From: Bacteroidetes bacterium MedPE-SWsnd-G1
Lineage (GTDB): Bacteria > Bacteroidota > Bacteroidia > Flavobacteriales > Flavobacteriaceae
Direction: 5' to 3'
Assembly (NCBI GenBank): GCA_001874265.1
Contig: MPDD01000005.1
Location: 1 to 64,000, forward strand
Length of the DNA: 64,000 nucleotides
The stretch's first letter is position 1. Each line of letters begins with the position of its first letter. The notes beneath the pieces are model-generated. The model was given only the letters and a program-made list of their open reading frames with translations, ran no database searches and had not been told where the DNA came from. This document shows, piece after piece, positions 59,507 through 64,000 of the stretch. The position numbers were made by a program, and so were the translations under genes.

Positions 59507-61048
59507 ATGGCAAAACAAGAAGACAAATTTAAGAGTGTAATTTCACACGCTAAGGAATACGGTTACGTATTTCAAAGCAGTGAAATTTATGATGGATTGA
59601 GTGCGGTTTATGATTACGCACAAAACGGAGTAGAATTAAAGAAAAATATTCGCGAATATTGGTGGAAAGCCATGGTGCAAATGAATGAGAATATTGTTGG
59701 TCTAGATTCAGCAATATTTATGCATCCTACAACCTGGAAAGCATCAGGGCATGTAGATGCCTTCAGCGACCCACTAATTGACAATAAAGATTCTAAAAAA
59801 CGCTATAGAGCAGATGTTCTAATTGAAGATTACGTTGGTAAACTAGACACAAAAATTGAGAAGGAAGTTAAAAAAGCAGCGAAACGTTTTGGAGATTCTT
59901 TTGATAAAACGCAATTTTTAGAAACCAATCCTAGAGTTTTAGGCTATAAAGAAAAAGGAAATGCTATTTTAAAACGCATGGGGCAATCTTTAGAAAAAGA
60001 AGATTTAGCCGATGTTAAGGCATTGATTGAAGAGTTAGGAATTGCTTGCCCATTGTCTGGATCAAAGAACTGGACAGATGTAAAGCAGTTTAACTTAATG
60101 TTTGGAACCAAGTTAGGAGCCTCTGCAGAGAGCGCAATGGATTTATATTTACGACCAGAGACGGCTCAAGGAATTTTTGTTAATTTCTTAAATGTTCAAA
60201 AAACGGGTCGAATGAAGATTCCATTTGGAATTGCACAAACTGGAAAAGCTTTTAGAAACGAAATAGTAGCGCGTCAGTTTATTTTTAGAATGCGTGAGTT
60301 CGAACAAATGGAAATGCAATTTTTCATTAAACCTGGAACCCAACAAGAGTGGTACAAACACTGGAAAGACGCACGTTTAAAATGGCATTTATCATTAGGA
60401 ATGGGTGAAGATAATTATCGTTTTCATGACCATGAAAAATTAGCTCATTATGCAGACGCTGCTGCCGATATTGAATTCCGTTTCCCATTCGGGTTTAAAG
60501 AATTAGAAGGGATTCATTCTAGAACTGATTTTGACTTGAAAGCACACGAAGAGCACAGTGGTAAAAAATTACAATTTTTCGATCATGAGGAGAACAAATC
60601 TTATGTGCCATATGTGTTAGAAACTTCTATCGGATTGGATAGAATGTTTTTGGCTGTGTTCTCTAACTCTTTACAAGAAGAAGAATTAGAAAACGGAACC
60701 GCAAGAACTGTTTTAAAATTACCATCAGTGTTAGCGCCTACTAAAGCCGCTATTTTACCATTGGTTAAAAAAGATGGCTTACCGGAAGTAGCACGTAAAA
60801 TTGTAGAAGATTTGAAATGGGATTTCGCTGTTAGTTATGATGAAAAAGACGCTGTTGGACGTAGATATAGAAGGCAAGATGCCAATGGTACACCTTTCTG
60901 TATTACTGTAGACCATGACACTTTAGAAGATAATTCGGTAACAATTAGACATAGAGATACTATGGAACAAAAAAGGGTTCCAATTTCTGAATTAAAATCA
61001 ATTATTGAAGAAGAGGTTTCTATGAAAAACTGGTTATTAAGAATGTAA
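59507..61048 (+). CDS. glyS: Glycyl-tRNA synthetase
   Basis: YLRPETAQGIFVNFLNVQKTGRMKIPFGIAQTGKAFRNEI; RMREFEQMEMQFF; VLETSIGLDRMFLAVF. Confidence 0.97.
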   Translation: MAKQEDKFKSVISHAKEYGYVFQSSEIYDGLSAVYDYAQNGVELKKNIREYWWKAMVQMNENIVGLDSAIFMHPTTWKASGHVDAFSDPLIDNKDSKKRYRADVLIEDYVGKLDTKIEKEVKKAAKRFGDSFDKTQFLETNPRVLGYKEKGNAILKRMGQSLEKEDLADVKALIEELGIACPLSGSKNWTDVKQFNLMFGTKLGASAESAMDLYLRPETAQGIFVNFLNVQKTGRMKIPFGIAQTGKAFRNEIVARQFIFRMREFEQMEMQFFIKPGTQQEWYKHWKDARLKWHLSLGMGEDNYRFHDHEKLAHYADAAADIEFRFPFGFKELEGIHSRTDFDLKAHEEHSGKKLQFFDHEENKSYVPYVLETSIGLDRMFLAVFSNSLQEEELENGTARTVLKLPSVLAPTKAAILPLVKKDGLPEVARKIVEDLKWDFAVSYDEKDAVGRRYRRQDANGTPFCITVDHDTLEDNSVTIRHRDTMEQKRVPISELKSIIEEEVSMKNWLLRM

Positions 61049-61068
61049 CTATTTAAATACTATAAATT

Positions 61069-61094
61069 AAAGCTCACTTCGGTGGGCTTTTTTT
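61069..61094 (+). terminator. Intrinsic terminator of glyS
   Basis: AAAGCTCAC-TTCG-GTGGGCTTT followed by T-run. Confidence 0.88.
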
Positions 61095-61105
61095 ATTTTT
61101 GCCAA

Positions 61106-61732
61106 ATGAATCTATTTTCATTTTTTAAAAAAGCGCTTAACGAGCGATTTAAAGTAGAAGATCACATGAAAAAATTCCTAATTGTTGGACTTGGAAATAT
61201 TGGAGAAAAATATGATGACACACGTCATAATATTGGATTTAAACTGCTTGATAATTTAGCCGGAAATGAAAATGTACCTTTTGAATCGGATAAACTTGGA
61301 GCAGTAACTTCTTTTCGATTTAAAGGTCGCACCTTTGTTTTATTAAAACCTTCCACTTTTATGAATTTAAGTGGTAAAGCCGTAAAGTATTGGATGACTA
61401 AAGAAAAAATACCGTTAGAAAATGTGTTGGTTATTTGTGATGATTTAAACATTCCTTTTGGTACTATACGCTTAAAAGCAAAGGGAAGTGCAGGAGGTCA
61501 TAACGGCTTAAAAGACATTCAAGATAAATTACAAACACAACAATACCCAAGATTTAGATTTGGAGTAAGCGATGCTTTTTCAAAAGGAAGACAAGTAGAT
61601 TATGTTTTAGGCAAATGGTCTAAAGACGAGCAATCTCAACTAATTGAGCGCCTGGAAAAAGGAGCGGAGGTTATAAAGTCTTTCGGAACCGCTGGACTCA
61701 GAAATACCATGAATAATTTTAACGGGCAGTAA
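61106..61732 (+). CDS. pth: Peptidyl-tRNA hydrolase
   Basis: FLIVGLGNIGEKYDDTRHNIGFKLLD, LLKPSTFMNLSGKAV, GSAGGHNGLKDI; start moved out of the terminator to MNLFSFF. Confidence 0.95.
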   Translation: MNLFSFFKKALNERFKVEDHMKKFLIVGLGNIGEKYDDTRHNIGFKLLDNLAGNENVPFESDKLGAVTSFRFKGRTFVLLKPSTFMNLSGKAVKYWMTKEKIPLENVLVICDDLNIPFGTIRLKAKGSAGGHNGLKDIQDKLQTQQYPRFRFGVSDAFSKGRQVDYVLGKWSKDEQSQLIERLEKGAEVIKSFGTAGLRNTMNNFNGQ

Positions 61733-62185
61733 TTACTGATTATCCGAAGCATACCACTCGGCATGAGAAGTTCCTGTTTCTCTTAATTTAAGCGAGTGCA
61801 ATTCTATATTTTCTGGAAGTCTCTTTTTAATTTTCTCGGCAAAATCTATAATCATCATTTCACTAGTTGGCTGGTAATCTACCAAAATAACGCTGTGTCC
61901 TCTATCTTTTAATTCTTTTGCCAATTCTATATGAGGTGTGTTTTTATTGAATACTGTGGCATGGTCAAATACATCTACCACTTCGCTTTCAACAATGTCT
62001 TTCAGATCTTTAAAATCGATCACCATTCCAAATTTCACATTGTTTGTGTCAGAAATAGGTGTACCAATTACCGTTACTGAAAGTTTATAACTATGGCCAT
62101 GTACATTTTTACATTTACCATCGTAACCATATAAGGCATGACCCGTTTCAAAGTTGAACTGCTTTGTGATTCTAATTTTGCTCAT
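61733..62185 (-). CDS. queD: 6-carboxytetrahydropterin synthase/PTPS family
   Basis: FNFETGHALYGYDGKCKNVHGHSYKLSVTV; MVIDFKDLKDIV; DHATVFN. Confidence 0.93.
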   Translation of the reverse strand: MSKIRITKQFNFETGHALYGYDGKCKNVHGHSYKLSVTVIGTPISDTNNVKFGMVIDFKDLKDIVESEVVDVFDHATVFNKNTPHIELAKELKDRGHSVILVDYQPTSEMMIIDFAEKIKKRLPENIELHSLKLRETGTSHAEWYASDNQ

Positions 62186-62188
62186 GTC

Positions 62189-62944
62189 TTATTTTTTAAA
62201 CTTTTCTAATGCTTTTTTTGTGAAATCAGACAGTACTAATTTTCCGCTAATTTCGGCCCGTTCTGTCAACAATGTTTCCCAATTTTCTGTCCCTTTCCAT
62301 AAAACGGCTATCATTTCTTCTACTGCTTTTGGGTTGTACGATGCCAATTCTAACGCAATGACATCTACTTCTTTGTGTAATTTTTCAATGGAATCATATA
62401 CCTCAGCATACAAGCCTTTTTCTTTGCCCCAATAGGCATTTTTCCATGCGGTTGCGTTTAAACTCAACTCGCTTAAACCTACCAATCCTATTTTTCTTTC
62501 AACGGCTGGCGCGATTACAAAAGGTCCAATTCCAATGGTCAATTCCGATAATTTAACGGCGGCCTTATCCGAAGCATACACATAATCACAGGCTGCAATT
62601 AAGCCAACACCACCACCAACTGCTTTTCCTTGTACACAACCAATTATTGGTTTTTTACAAACGCGCATTGCATTGATCACATCGGCAAAACCCATAAAAA
62701 AAGTAACGCCAGACTCCAAGGAACCAATGGCTACTAATTCGTTAAACGAAGCGCCTGCACAAAAAGCTTTTTCACCTTCACTCTTTAAAATAATAACATG
62801 TGCGTTGTCATCTGAACTCAATTCTATAAAGGCTTTTTCTAAACGACTTAAAAGAACGCTAGGAAAACTATTACTTGCTGGGTGGGCGAACTCAATAGTC
62901 GCTACTTTATTCTCAATTTTGGTATATAAACTTCCTTGATCCAT
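62189..62944 (-). CDS. Enoyl-CoA hydratase/isomerase family protein
   Basis: KAFCAGASFNELVAI, IGCVQGKAVGGGVGLIAACDYVYASDKA. Confidence 0.95.
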   Translation of the reverse strand: MDQGSLYTKIENKVATIEFAHPASNSFPSVLLSRLEKAFIELSSDDNAHVIILKSEGEKAFCAGASFNELVAIGSLESGVTFFMGFADVINAMRVCKKPIIGCVQGKAVGGGVGLIAACDYVYASDKAAVKLSELTIGIGPFVIAPAVERKIGLVGLSELSLNATAWKNAYWGKEKGLYAEVYDSIEKLHKEVDVIALELASYNPKAVEEMIAVLWKGTENWETLLTERAEISGKLVLSDFTKKALEKFKK

Positions 62945-62954
62945 CGGTTCAAAG

Positions 62955-64000
62955 TTACGTGTTTTTAACTAGAATTTTATTTCTAAATTTTACGATTAAG
63001 ATTCCACTTCTCAAGAGCATCCAAACCGTAAAGGCTATCCAAATACCTGTAAGTTCTAATCCTAAATAATCTGTTATCAAAAGCGTGGGAACAAATCCTA
63101 AAAAAGTGGCAACTAACAACAGGTTTCTAAGTGTAACGGCCTCAGCCAAGCCCTTAAATATACCATCATACACAAAGGCCAATGCATTTATAGGTTGCAT
63201 TACTAATACAATCCAAAAAATGGAATTAAACAGCAGAACTACTTCTTCTTCGTTGGTGAATAAGCCACCTATTTTGTTATAGAAAACACCACATATCGCA
63301 ACCAACAAAATTGCCACGACAATAGAATACCTGCTTAATTTTACACTCAACAACCACATTTTTTTGAAATTTCGCTCCCCTAATAATTTCCCGGAAACTA
63401 TATTTCCAACACTAGAATAACCATCAATAAAAAAGGCAAAAAACAACCAAATTTGAAAGGCGATGGTTTGTGCAGCAATATGATTATCACCATACTTTGT
63501 AGCATAAGAATTAGCCATAATCAATGCTACGTTTAAAGAAATTGCCCTAATTATTAAATTAAAACTTATCGAAATAATATTCTTAATCTCATGATTAAAT
63601 GGCAATTTGAATTTTAATGTAAATGGTGTTTTCTTCAACATTAAAACAAACGCCATAATAGCCATAATTAATTGGGCAATAACACTGGCCCACGCCGCAC
63701 CTTCAATATGCATTGGCTCGATTAGACCAGAAATTCCATATACAAAAGCAAAGTCTAAAACAATATTAATTGAAACGCCAACAATACTAATTACCATAGG
63801 CCAAAAGGTGTTTTGAAGCCCTCTGAACACCCCAAATACCGAAAACACAAAAAGAGTAAGCGGAAATCCTAACGCCCTAATTTTATAATAGTTAACCGAA
63901 TAATCTAAAATTAACCCTTTGGCATTATAGACCTGAAATATTTCCTTTGCAAAAACCACTGTAATAAAATAAATCACAATGCTTAAAACCACGTTTAAAA
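62955..64000 (-). CDS. MATE family efflux transporter, N-terminus beyond window
   Basis: YYKIRALGFPLTLFVFSVFGVFRGLQNTFWPM; multiple TM; frame open to the right edge region so 63992 M is probably internal. Confidence 0.9.
   Translation of the reverse strand, partial: LNVVLSIVIYFITVVFAKEIFQVYNAKGLILDYSVNYYKIRALGFPLTLFVFSVFGVFRGLQNTFWPMVISIVGVSINIVLDFAFVYGISGLIEPMHIEGAAWASVIAQLIMAIMAFVLMLKKTPFTLKFKLPFNHEIKNIISISFNLIIRAISLNVALIMANSYATKYGDNHIAAQTIAFQIWLFFAFFIDGYSSVGNIVSGKLLGERNFKKMWLLSVKLSRYSIVVAILLVAICGVFYNKIGGLFTNEEEVVLLFNSIFWIVLVMQPINALAFVYDGIFKGLAEAVTLRNLLLVATFLGFVPTLLITDYLGLELTGIWIAFTVWMLLRSGILIVKFRNKILVKNT

Noticed and set aside
61082-61105. N-terminal extension of pth (MGFFYFCQ)
   Set aside because: Lies inside the glyS terminator hairpin and T-run

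Overview
AT-rich chromosomal window that looks like a Flavobacteriaceae/Bacteroidota core genome: about 67 CDSs in a compact layout and one tRNA-Leu(CAA). Main blocks: hutH (cut by the window edge) divergent from a LysR regulator; tex and metG; a short GIY-YIG nuclease gene bracketed by two copies of a palindromic repeat; a sulfatase; a moxR-DUF58-BatA-E 'aerotolerance' cluster; lpxH, ctpA and a dCMP deaminase; a PHP-ACT fusion protein; prs and rplY; a homogentisate/tryptophan dioxygenase operon; NifU/Mrp; a yicC-gmk-nadD-M23-GH3-MOSC-OYE run; alr/tdk; metB; glyS, pth and queD; and a MATE transporter cut by the right edge. No CRISPR array, rRNA, prophage or IS element was recognised. The most notable signals are: (1) the GIY-YIG ORF flanked by two same-orientation ~80-bp hairpin repeats, one supplying the stop codon of the upstream gene, which resembles a REP/RAYT-like unit; (2) convergent gene pairs that meet on short palindromes acting as stop codons on both strands; (3) nested palindromes in the hutH/LysR promoter; (4) a structured leader upstream of hmgA; (5) a PHP phosphatase-like protein with a variant metal motif and two ACT-like domains. 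All calls come from reading the sequence; no database search was run.
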